A DNA stretch of 64,000 nucleotides, taken from assembly GCF_003387475.1 (NCBI RefSeq), contig NZ_QUNO01000010.1, forward strand, positions 62,001-126,000, given 5' to 3'. The notes below the pieces were generated by a model. The model did not search any database. It saw only the letters and a program-made list of their open reading frames with translations, and was not told where the DNA came from. The position numbers and the translations under genes are program-made. Below are positions 57,042 through 64,000 of the stretch, in pieces; positions within the stretch are counted from its first letter, which is position 1; each line of letters begins with the position of its first letter. The DNA comes from Kutzneria buriramensis (GTDB lineage: Bacteria > Actinomycetota > Actinomycetes > Mycobacteriales > Pseudonocardiaceae).

Positions 57042-58724
57042 ATGGTCCCCCCAGCAGCACCCCCGAAGCGCGGTCACGCACGCCGGGGCGAGGGGCAGTG
57101 GGCCCTTGGCTACCGCGAGCCGCTCAACCCGAACGAGCGCAGCAAGAAGGACGACAACCCGCTCAACGTCCGCGCGCGCATCGAGAACATCTACGCGCAC
57201 GGCGGCTTCGACTCCATCGACCCGGCCGACCTGCGGGGCCGCTTCCGGTGGTACGGGCTGTACACGCAGCGCAAGCCGGGCATCGACGGCGGCCGCACCG
57301 CCGTGCTGGAGCCGGAGGAGCTGGACGACCGCTACTTCATGATGCGGGTCCGGATCGACGGCGGCGCGCTCACCACCGAGCAGCTGCGGGTGATCGGCGA
57401 GATCGGCGAGCTGTACGCGCGCGACACCGCGGACATCACCGACCGGCAGAACATCCAGTACCACTGGATCCGGATCGAGGACGTGCCGGCCATCTGGCAG
57501 AAGCTGGAGGCCGTCGGCCTGTCCACCACGGAGGCGTGCGGCGACTGCCCGCGCGTGGTGCTCGGCTCACCGGTCGCCGGCATCTCGGCCGACGAGATCA
57601 TCGACGGCACCTGGGCCATCGAGGAGATCAACCGCCGCTACATCGGCGACCCGAAGTACTCCAACCTGCCGCGCAAGTTCAAGTCGGCCATCTCGGGCCA
57701 GCAGGACATCGTGCACGAGATCAACGACATCGCCTTCGTCGGTGTCGAGCACCCGGAGCACGGCCCGGGCTTCGACCTGTGGGTCGGCGGCGGCCTGTCC
57801 ACGAACCCGATGCTGGGCAAGCGCCTCGGCGCGTGGGTGCCGCTCGAGGAGGTGCCAGACGTGTGGGAGGGCGTGGTCAGCGTCTTCCGCGACTACGGCT
57901 ACCGCCGGCTGCGCCACCGCGCCCGCATCAAGTTCCTGGTCGCCGACTGGGGCCCGGAGCGCTTCCGCGAGGTGCTGGAGACCGAGTACCTCAAGCGCAC
58001 GCTGATCGACGGCCCCGCGCCGGAGGCGCCGGCCGTGCCGATCGACCACGTCGGCGTGCACAAGCAGAAGGACGGCAAGCGCTACGTCGGCGCGGCCCCG
58101 ATCGCCGGCCGGGTGTCCGGCTCGATCCTGGTCGAGCTGGCCAAGGCGGCCGAGCGGGCCGGCTCCGGCCGGGTCCGCCTGACGCCGCACCAGAAGGTGG
58201 TCGTGCTCGACGTCGCCGAGAGCGACGTGGAGCAACTCAGCGCCGACCTGGCCAAGCTGGGCCTGCAGAGCAACCCGTCGCCGTGGCGGCGGTCCACGAT
58301 GGCCTGCACCGGCATCGAGTTCTGCAAGCTGGCCATCGTCGAGACCAAGCAGCGCGCGGCCGACCTGATCACCGCGCTCGAGGAGCGGCTGGCCGACCTC
58401 AACTCGCAGCTGGACGTGCCGGTGACCGTGCACATCAACGGCTGCCCCAACTCCTGCGCCCGGATCCAGACCGCGGACATCGGCCTGAAGGGCATGATCG
58501 TCACGCAGGCGGACGGCACGCAGGGCGAGGGCTTCCAGGTGCACCTGGGCGGCGGCCTCGGCCTCGACTCCGGTTTCGGCCGCAAGCTGCGCGGCCACAA
58601 GGTGACCGCGGCCGAGCTGAACGACTACGTGGAGCGGGTGGTGCGCCGCTTCGTCGAGCAGCGCACCGAGGGCGAGCGGTTCGCGCAGTGGGCCGCTCGC
58701 GCGGAGGAGGGGGATCTCCGATGA
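57042..58724 (+). CDS. sirA: Ferredoxin-dependent sulfite reductase
   Basis: The 560-residue enzyme has two ferredoxin-like and two sirohaem domains. The 4Fe-4S/sirohaem ligands are C422, C428, C468 and C472 (C-x5-C, C-x3-C). A YGLYTQRK segment and EACGDC supply the Tyr and Cys that form the covalent cross-link seen in the mycobacterial enzyme. It reduces sulfite to sulfide using ferredoxin. GGAGGA precedes the ATG. A nitrite reductase role is less likely given cysH, cysD and cysN downstream. Confidence 0.93.
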   Translation: MVPPAAPPKRGHARRGEGQWALGYREPLNPNERSKKDDNPLNVRARIENIYAHGGFDSIDPADLRGRFRWYGLYTQRKPGIDGGRTAVLEPEELDDRYFMMRVRIDGGALTTEQLRVIGEIGELYARDTADITDRQNIQYHWIRIEDVPAIWQKLEAVGLSTTEACGDCPRVVLGSPVAGISADEIIDGTWAIEEINRRYIGDPKYSNLPRKFKSAISGQQDIVHEINDIAFVGVEHPEHGPGFDLWVGGGLSTNPMLGKRLGAWVPLEEVPDVWEGVVSVFRDYGYRRLRHRARIKFLVADWGPERFREVLETEYLKRTLIDGPAPEAPAVPIDHVGVHKQKDGKRYVGAAPIAGRVSGSILVELAKAAERAGSGRVRLTPHQKVVVLDVAESDVEQLSADLAKLGLQSNPSPWRRSTMACTGIEFCKLAIVETKQRAADLITALEERLADLNSQLDVPVTVHINGCPNSCARIQTADIGLKGMIVTQADGTQGEGFQVHLGGGLGLDSGFGRKLRGHKVTAAELNDYVERVVRRFVEQRTEGERFAQWAARAEEGDLR

Positions 58725-58867
58725 GCGAACGGGCCGTTCCCATGTACTGCCCGTACTGCGGGGACGAGGACCTGCGTCCCGAGGAGGAGCCGCACGCGGC
58801 CTGGCGCTGCGCCGCGTGCTGCCGGGTGTTCACCGTGAAGTTCGTCGGACTGGCGGTGGCCAAGTGA
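58721..58867 (+). CDS. Small zinc-ribbon protein of the sulfur operon
   Basis: A 48-residue protein with two metal-binding pairs, CPYCG and CAACC, likely a rubredoxin-like or zinc-ribbon knuckle. Overlaps sirA as ATGA and cysH as GTGA, so it is made in step with both. Homologues are found between sirA and cysH in several actinobacteria. A role in electron transfer or as a cluster donor is possible; unproven. Confidence 0.75.
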   Translation: MSERAVPMYCPYCGDEDLRPEEEPHAAWRCAACCRVFTVKFVGLAVAK

Positions 58868-59550
58868 GCGCGGATCTCCGGGAGTTAGCCGAGAAGGCGT
58901 CGGCGGAGCTGGCCGACGCGACCGCCGCGCAGGCGCTGGCCTGGACGGCGGAGAACTTCGGCGAGTCGTGGATCGTCGCGTCCAACATGCAGGACGCGGT
59001 GCTGATCGACCTGGCCGCGCAGGTGAAGCCGGACGTGGACGTGCTGTTCCTGGAGACCGGCTACCACTTCCCGGAGACCATCGGCACCCGGGACGCGGTG
59101 GCGACGGTCTACCCGAAGCTGACCATCGTCAACGCCCAGGCCGAGCAGTCGGTGGCCGACCAGGAGGCGGAGTTCGGGCTGCTCAACCAGACCGCGCCGG
59201 ACCGCTGCTGCTTCCTGCGCAAGGTGGTGCCGCTGCGGAACACGTTGGCGCGCTACGACGCGTGGGTCACCGGCGTGCGCCGGGTGGACGCCCCGACCCG
59301 GGCCAACACCCCGATCGTGCAGTGGGACGAGCGCAACGGGCTGGTCAAGGTCAACCCGATCGCGGCGTGGACCGACGACGAGTTCAACGCCTACATCGCC
59401 GATCACGGCATTCTGGAGAACCCGTTGGTGAGCGAGGGATATCTGTCCATCGGCTGCGCGCCGTGCACGGCCAAGCCGGCGCCGGGCGCGGACCCGCGCA
59501 GCGGCCGGTGGGCCGGCCAGTCCAAGACGGAGTGTGGTCTGCATGGCTGA
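58864..59550 (+). CDS. cysH: Adenylylsulfate (APS) reductase
   Basis: The 228-residue enzyme has the PP-loop-like nucleotide site, the CC ... CxxC pattern (DRCCFLRK, GCAPCT) that binds a 4Fe-4S cluster, and the catalytic ECGLH at the C-terminus. Cluster cysteines mark it as an APS reductase and not a PAPS reductase, in keeping with no APS kinase in the operon. It forms sulfite from APS using thioredoxin. GTG start, GTGA overlap. Confidence 0.94.
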   Translation: MSADLRELAEKASAELADATAAQALAWTAENFGESWIVASNMQDAVLIDLAAQVKPDVDVLFLETGYHFPETIGTRDAVATVYPKLTIVNAQAEQSVADQEAEFGLLNQTAPDRCCFLRKVVPLRNTLARYDAWVTGVRRVDAPTRANTPIVQWDERNGLVKVNPIAAWTDDEFNAYIADHGILENPLVSEGYLSIGCAPCTAKPAPGADPRSGRWAGQSKTECGLHG

Positions 59551-60484
59551 AACCCTTGCCATCGCCGGCGACGACGCCGGCCCCATCCTGCAAGCGGATG
59601 GCGCACTGGACGCGCTGGAGTCAGAGGCTATCCACATCTTCCGCGAGGTGGCGGGCGAGTTCGACCGGCCGGTGATCCTGTTCTCCGGCGGCAAGGACTC
59701 CACGCTGCTGCTGCACCTGGCGATCAAGGCCTTCTGGCCGGCGCCGGTGCCGTTCGCGCTGCTGCACGTGGACACCGGCCACAACTTCCCGGAGGTCATC
59801 GAGTTCCGGGACAAGGTGGTGGCCCAGCACGGGCTACGGCTCGAGGTCGCGGCCGTCCAGGACTGGATCGACGACGGCCGGCTCACCGAGCGCCCGGACG
59901 GCACCCGCAACCCGCTCCAGACGGTGCCGCTGCTGGACTCCATCACGGCGCACAAGTTCGACGCGGTGTTCGGCGGCGGCCGCCGGGACGAGGAACGGGC
60001 CCGCGCCAAGGAGCGCATCTTCAGCCTGCGCAACGCCTTCGGCCAGTGGGAGCCGCGCCGGCAGCGGCCGGAGCTGTGGAACCTGTACAACGGCCGGCAC
60101 CGCCCGGGCGAGCACGTGCGGGTGTTCCCGCTGTCCAACTGGACCGAACTGGACGTCTGGCACTACATCGAGCGCGAGAACATCGAGCTGCCCGCGATCT
60201 ACTACGCCCACCAGCGCGAGGTGTACCTGCGCGACGGCATGTGGCTCGCCGAGGGTCCGTGGGGTGGTCCCCGCGACGGTGAGACGCTGATCAACAAGAC
60301 CGTGCGTTATCGCACCGTGGGCGACGGCTCCTGCACGGGCGCCGTGGAGTCCACCGCCGCCACCATCGCCGAGGTCATCGCGGAGGTCGCCGCGTCGCGG
60401 CTGACCGAGCGCGGCGCGACCCGCGCCGACGACCGGATGTCCGAGGCCGCCATGGAGGATCGCAAGCGGGAGGGCTACTTCTAA
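59543..60484 (+). CDS. cysD: Sulfate adenylyltransferase small subunit
   Basis: The 313-residue PP-loop ATPase has SGGKDST (about residue 50) and the later motifs GGRRDEERARAKERIFS and LYNGRHRPGEHVRVFPLSNW, split, as in CysD. With CysN it makes APS from sulfate and ATP. ATG at 59543 overlaps the cysH end by 8 bases. Confidence 0.95.
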   Translation: MAETLAIAGDDAGPILQADGALDALESEAIHIFREVAGEFDRPVILFSGGKDSTLLLHLAIKAFWPAPVPFALLHVDTGHNFPEVIEFRDKVVAQHGLRLEVAAVQDWIDDGRLTERPDGTRNPLQTVPLLDSITAHKFDAVFGGGRRDEERARAKERIFSLRNAFGQWEPRRQRPELWNLYNGRHRPGEHVRVFPLSNWTELDVWHYIERENIELPAIYYAHQREVYLRDGMWLAEGPWGGPRDGETLINKTVRYRTVGDGSCTGAVESTAATIAEVIAEVAASRLTERGATRADDRMSEAAMEDRKREGYF

Positions 60485-61813
60485 ATGAGCCAGTTGCTGA
60501 GGTTGGCCACGGCCGGCAGCGTGGACGACGGGAAGTCCACGCTGGTCGGACGCCTGCTCTACGACACCAAGTCGGTGCTGGCGGACACCCTGGACGCCGT
60601 GCACCGCGCCTCCGCCGACCGCGGACTGTCCACTCCGGACTTGTCGCTGCTGGTGGACGGCCTGCGCTCGGAGCGGGAGCAGGGCATCACCATCGACGTG
60701 GCCTACCGGTACTTCGCCACGCCGAAGCGGTCCTTCGTGCTCGCCGACACGCCGGGGCACGTGCAGTACACCCGCAACACCGTCACCGGCGCGTCCACCG
60801 CACAGCTGGGCGTGCTGCTGGTCGACGCCCGCAACGGCGTGGTCGAGCAGACCCGCCGGCACGCGGCGGTGCTGGCGCTGCTGGGGGTGCCGCAGCTGGT
60901 GCTGGCCGTGAACAAGATCGACCTCGTCGGTTACGACGAGCCGACGTATCGCCGCATTGCCAAGGAGTTCTCCGCGCACGCGGCGGAGCTGGGCTACCCC
61001 GAGTCGAACGTGGTGACCATCCCGGTGTCGGCGCTGGTCGGCGACAACGTGGTGGACCGCAGCGACAAGACCCCGTGGTACGAGGGGCCGACGCTGCTGG
61101 AGCACCTGGAGACGGTGCCGGTGCACGCGGACGCCGAGGACGCGCCGTTCCGGTTCCCGGTCCAGTACGTGATCCGGCCGCGCACGGCCGATTTTCCGGA
61201 CTACCGCGGCTATGCGGGGCAGATCGCCGCCGGCCAGGTCAGCGTCGGCGACGAGGTCGTGGTGCTGCCGTCGGGCATCTCGACAACGGTGACCGGAATC
61301 GACTCGCCGCACGGCCCGAAGCAGACCGCCGAGTCCGGCGAGTCGGTGACATTGTTGCTGGCCAACGACTTAGACATCGCCCGGGGCGACCTGATCGCCG
61401 CTGCCGCCGCCCCGCCGCGGCTGTCCGACGAGTTCGACGCGACGCTGTGCTGGCTCGGCGACAAGCCGCTGCGACCCGGCGCGCGCGTGCTTGTCAAGCA
61501 CGGGGCCCGCACCGTCCAGGCCTTGGTCACCGAGTTGCGGTCACGCTTCGATGAGCAGACTCTGTCCAGTGTGGACGAGCCGGATTCGTTGTCACTAAAT
61601 GATATCGGTCGGGTCGTCGTGCGTAGCGCCGAGCCGCTGCCGATCGATGACTATGCGGACAGCCGGCGCACCGGGGCGTTCCTGGTGATCGATCCCGCGG
61701 ACGGCAGCACGCTCGCCGGCGGTCTCGTCGGCGCCCCGCTCTCCCAGCTCGACCAGCCCGAGCTCGACCAGGCCGATCCGGCCGCCCAAGACCTCGTCTC
61801 CCCCGGCCCCTGA
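60485..61813 (+). CDS. cysN: Sulfate adenylyltransferase large subunit (GTPase)
   Basis: The 442-residue translation-factor-like GTPase has G1 GSVDDGKST, G3 DTPGH and G4 NKID, and two beta-barrel domains. It drives the sulfate adenylylation by CysD with GTP hydrolysis. It is not fused to CysC (APS kinase), in line with an APS reductase route. ATG directly follows the cysD TAA. Confidence 0.95.
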   Translation: MSQLLRLATAGSVDDGKSTLVGRLLYDTKSVLADTLDAVHRASADRGLSTPDLSLLVDGLRSEREQGITIDVAYRYFATPKRSFVLADTPGHVQYTRNTVTGASTAQLGVLLVDARNGVVEQTRRHAAVLALLGVPQLVLAVNKIDLVGYDEPTYRRIAKEFSAHAAELGYPESNVVTIPVSALVGDNVVDRSDKTPWYEGPTLLEHLETVPVHADAEDAPFRFPVQYVIRPRTADFPDYRGYAGQIAAGQVSVGDEVVVLPSGISTTVTGIDSPHGPKQTAESGESVTLLLANDLDIARGDLIAAAAAPPRLSDEFDATLCWLGDKPLRPGARVLVKHGARTVQALVTELRSRFDEQTLSSVDEPDSLSLNDIGRVVVRSAEPLPIDDYADSRRTGAFLVIDPADGSTLAGGLVGAPLSQLDQPELDQADPAAQDLVSPGP

Positions 61814-61829
61814 AAGGCAACCCACCGCC

Positions 61830-62900
61830 ATGCGTAGAGCCCTCGCCCTGATCGCCGGAGTCTCCGCGTTAGCTCTGCTGTCCGCCTGCTCCCGGGCCGG
61901 CGGCGACACCCCGTCCACCCCGGCCGTGGCCGACCAGGGTCCGGCGGCCGAGATCCACCTCGGCTACTTCCCCAACGTCACGCACGCGGCCGCGCTGATC
62001 GGCCTGGACAAGGGCTTCTTCGCCAAGGAGCTCGGCAGCACCAAGCTGACCACCCAGCAGTACAACGCCGGTCCGGACGAGGTCGGCGCGCTGCTGGGCA
62101 AGTCGCTGGACGCCGCGTTCATCGGCTCCGGCCCGGCCATCAACGCCTTCTCCAAGTCCGACGGGCAGGGCGTGCGGCTGGTCGCCGGGGCCACCTCCGG
62201 CGGCGCGCAGCTGGTCGTCCGCGCGGGCATCACCTCGGCGGCCGACCTCAAGGGCAAGACGGTGGCCACCCCGCAGCTGGCCAACACTCAGGACATCGCG
62301 CTGAAGAAGTGGTTGGCCGCCAACAACCTCAAGGTCGGCGACGGCGCAGGCGACGTCAAGGTGACCAACGCCGACAACGCCACCACGCTCGACCTGTTCA
62401 AGAAGGGCAACATCGACGCGGCCTGGGCGCCGGCCCCGTGGTCGTCGCGGCTGGTCATCGAGGGCGGCGCGAAGGTGCTGGTGGACGAGCGCAGCCTGTG
62501 GCCGAACGGCAAGTTCCCGACCACCGTGCTGGTGGTGCGCACCGAGTTCCTCCAGCAGCACCCGGCCACCGTGCAGGCGCTGCTCAAGGGCGAGCTGGAC
62601 GCTGTGGACTACGCCGAGCAGAACAAGGCCGACGCCGAGACGGCGGTCAACAACCAGCTCAAGAAGCTGACCGGCAAGGCGTTGGCGCAGAACGTGATCG
62701 ACGACTCTTGGGGCCAGATCCTGCTCACCACGGACCCGCTGGCGGCGCAGTTCCCGCAGCTGGCCAAGGACCAGGTGACCGCTGGCGTGGTCAAGTCCGC
62801 GCCGAGCGTGCAGGGCTTCGCCGACTTCACGGTGCTGAACAAGGTCTTGCAGGCGGCGGGCAAGCCGACGGTGGACGCCGCCGGCCTTGACCACAAGTGA
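61830..62900 (+). CDS. ssuA: Sulfonate/organosulfur-type ABC substrate-binding lipoprotein
   Basis: The 356-residue lipoprotein has a signal peptide with lipobox LLSAC and a type 2 periplasmic-binding fold of the SsuA/TauA (NMT1-like) group (LGYFPNVTHAAALIGLDKGFF, in part). Placement after cysN suggests organosulfur compounds as ligands; nitrate or thiamine-precursor ligands are the alternatives for this fold. Confidence 0.85.
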   Translation: MRRALALIAGVSALALLSACSRAGGDTPSTPAVADQGPAAEIHLGYFPNVTHAAALIGLDKGFFAKELGSTKLTTQQYNAGPDEVGALLGKSLDAAFIGSGPAINAFSKSDGQGVRLVAGATSGGAQLVVRAGITSAADLKGKTVATPQLANTQDIALKKWLAANNLKVGDGAGDVKVTNADNATTLDLFKKGNIDAAWAPAPWSSRLVIEGGAKVLVDERSLWPNGKFPTTVLVVRTEFLQQHPATVQALLKGELDAVDYAEQNKADAETAVNNQLKKLTGKALAQNVIDDSWGQILLTTDPLAAQFPQLAKDQVTAGVVKSAPSVQGFADFTVLNKVLQAAGKPTVDAAGLDHK

Positions 62901-62945
62901 CCGGACCGATTCGATGCAGGCGACGGACCTAAGGCAGGCGAGGAC

Positions 62946-63731
62946 ATGACCGCGACGTTGGAGACCTCCGCCATGACCACTGCCGTGCGACTGACCGGCG
63001 TGCACAAGAGCTTCGGCGCCGGCCGCGGCGCGGTGTCCGCGCTGGAGGGGGTGGACCTGTCGGTCGCGCCGGGCGAGTTCGTGTGCCTGCTCGGCGCGTC
63101 CGGCTGCGGCAAGACGACGCTGCTCAACCTGGTCGCCGGCCTGGACCGGCCGACGGCGGGCGACATCGCGCTGAGCACGTCCCGCCCGGCGGTGATGTTC
63201 CAGGAGGCCGCGCTCATGCCGTGGCTGACCGCGTCCCGCAACGTGGAGCTGGCGCTGCGGTTCGCCGGTGTGCGGCGGACGCAGCGCCGCGAGCGGGCCG
63301 GCGAGCTGCTGGAGCTGGTGCGGCTGGGCGGTCTCGGCGACAAGCGTCCGCACGAGCTGTCCGGCGGCATGCGGCAGCGCGTCGCGCTGGCCCGCGCGCT
63401 GGCGTCGGCGGTGCAGGGCTCGCAGGACGGTTCGCCGGCGCTGCTGCTGATGGACGAGCCGTTCTCCGCGCTGGACGCGATCACCCGCGACGTGTTGCAG
63501 GGCGAGCTGCTGCGGGTGTGGCGGTCGACCAACACCGCCGTGCTGTTCGTGACGCACGACGTGCGCGAGGCGGTCCGGCTGGGGCAGCGCGTGGTGCTGC
63601 TGTCCTCGCGTCCCGGCCGTGTGGTGCGCGAGTGGCAGGTGGGCGACCTGGAGCCGAGCGCCGAGGCCGCGGCGATCGAGGAGATCAACACGAGCCTGCG
63701 CGAGGTGATCAGCAGCCATGCCGCAGCCTGA
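62946..63731 (+). CDS. ssuB: ABC transporter ATPase
   Basis: The 261-residue ATPase has Walker A GASGCGKTT, signature LSGGMRQR, Walker B LLLMDEP and the H-loop VTHD. It fits the SsuB/TauB group (MFQEAALMPWLTASRNVELAL is the typical Q-loop region). It energises the importer with the lipoprotein and the downstream permease. The next gene starts 14 bases before its end. Confidence 0.92.
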   Translation: MTATLETSAMTTAVRLTGVHKSFGAGRGAVSALEGVDLSVAPGEFVCLLGASGCGKTTLLNLVAGLDRPTAGDIALSTSRPAVMFQEAALMPWLTASRNVELALRFAGVRRTQRRERAGELLELVRLGGLGDKRPHELSGGMRQRVALARALASAVQGSQDGSPALLLMDEPFSALDAITRDVLQGELLRVWRSTNTAVLFVTHDVREAVRLGQRVVLLSSRPGRVVREWQVGDLEPSAEAAAIEEINTSLREVISSHAAA

Positions 63732-64000
63732 CGTCGTCGACGACGAGTCCGTCGCGGCGGTCGAAGCCGGCCTGGACGCGCTGGACACGCCGACCGAGCG
63801 GCGACGCCGGTTCACGTGGCGACGGGCGGCGGCCGTGGTGGCCCCGCCCGTGCTCGCCATCGTGCTGCTGATCGCGGTGTGGCAGGCGCTGTGGGCAGCC
63901 GCGTTCTGGCCGGAGTACCAACTGCCCGCGCCGGCCGCGGTGTGGCAGGTCATCACCGACAACGTGCAGACCGGCGTCGCCTTCGACGTGCTGTGGAACT
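63718..64000 (+). CDS. ssuC: ABC transporter permease, cut by the window end
   Basis: The first 94 residues are visible: a basic cytoplasmic N-terminus with WRRAAAVVAPPVL, a first membrane helix, then LPAPAAVWQVI, common to SsuC/TauC permeases. The frame is open to the window end. Overlaps ssuB by 14 bases. Confidence 0.85.
   Translation, partial: MPQPDVVDDESVAAVEAGLDALDTPTERRRRFTWRRAAAVVAPPVLAIVLLIAVWQALWAAAFWPEYQLPAPAAVWQVITDNVQTGVAFDVLWN

Noticed and set aside
57042-58724. Nitrite reductase (NirA) of nitrate assimilation
   Set aside because: The fold is shared, but direct linkage with cysH, cysD and cysN and the Tyr/Cys cross-link segments fit sulfite reduction.

Overview
The window is high-GC DNA with the gene style of an actinomycete: WhiB, GTG and TTG starts, long runs of 1- to 4-base gene overlaps, DnaJ2/HrcA, an APS-type CysH and ferredoxin sulfite reductase. 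Gene order from about 18 kb to 60 kb (dnaG, dgt, glyS, smtB, zur, uppS, recO, era, an Rv2365c-like gene, a CNNM protein, ybeY, phoH, rsmE, dnaJ, hrcA, hemW, sirA, cysH) follows the core I remember from Mycobacterium tuberculosis Rv2343c-Rv2392. The accessory content (serpin, conjugative element, exopolysaccharide locus) suggests a filamentous Pseudonocardiales-type actinomycete. Genus cannot be read from this alone.

Region 1 (1-6.6 kb) is one end of an integrated conjugative element of the actinomycete (AICE) type. A tyrosine integrase lies beside the 3' end of a CAU tRNA. Next come a low-GC DUF4365 cargo gene, a Nudix protein, two XRE regulators, and a leftward coupled operon of excisionase-like HTH, WhiB, two membrane proteins and the first codons of a further transfer-type gene. 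The other end lies outside the window.

Region 2 (6.9-16.6 kb) holds an IclR regulator and an eight-gene exopolysaccharide operon. All seven gene junctions in it are 4-base ATGA overlaps. It encodes a GT2 glycosyltransferase, a double-GT2 protein, a small membrane protein, a flippase, a large membrane protein, a pyruvyltransferase, a hexapeptide acyltransferase and a secreted GH16 hydrolase. A bidirectional terminator and tRNA-Asn close it.

Region 3 (16.7-31 kb) carries tam, dnaG, an ECF41 sigma factor facing its carboxymuconolactone-decarboxylase partner (with a recognisable ECF41 promoter), a serpin, dgt, a SanA/YdcF-like protein, a NarL-type response regulator with three tandem paralogous histidine kinases (one has lost its phosphoacceptor His and ATP-site residues), an S51 peptidase and an MFS transporter.

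Region 4 (31-56.7 kb) is mostly conserved core: glyS; the smtB-zur zinc regulators; a recO-GNAT-uppS-YbjN-permease-TIGR03943 operon; era, a CNNM protein, ybeY and phoH (phoH is interrupted by a class 3-type intein with a LAGLIDADG endonuclease); rsmE-dnaJ-hrcA; and hemW. Accessory genes are mixed in: a class F sortase, an epoxide hydrolase, an RDD protein, a LysE exporter, a TetR pair and a MazF-like toxin-antitoxin module.

Region 5 (56.7-64 kb) is a sulfur assimilation operon. A cysteine-containing leader peptide and a hairpin precede sirA, a zinc-ribbon protein, cysH, cysD, cysN and an SsuABC-type importer cut off by the window end. Together they cover sulfate activation, APS and sulfite reduction, and import of organic sulfur.
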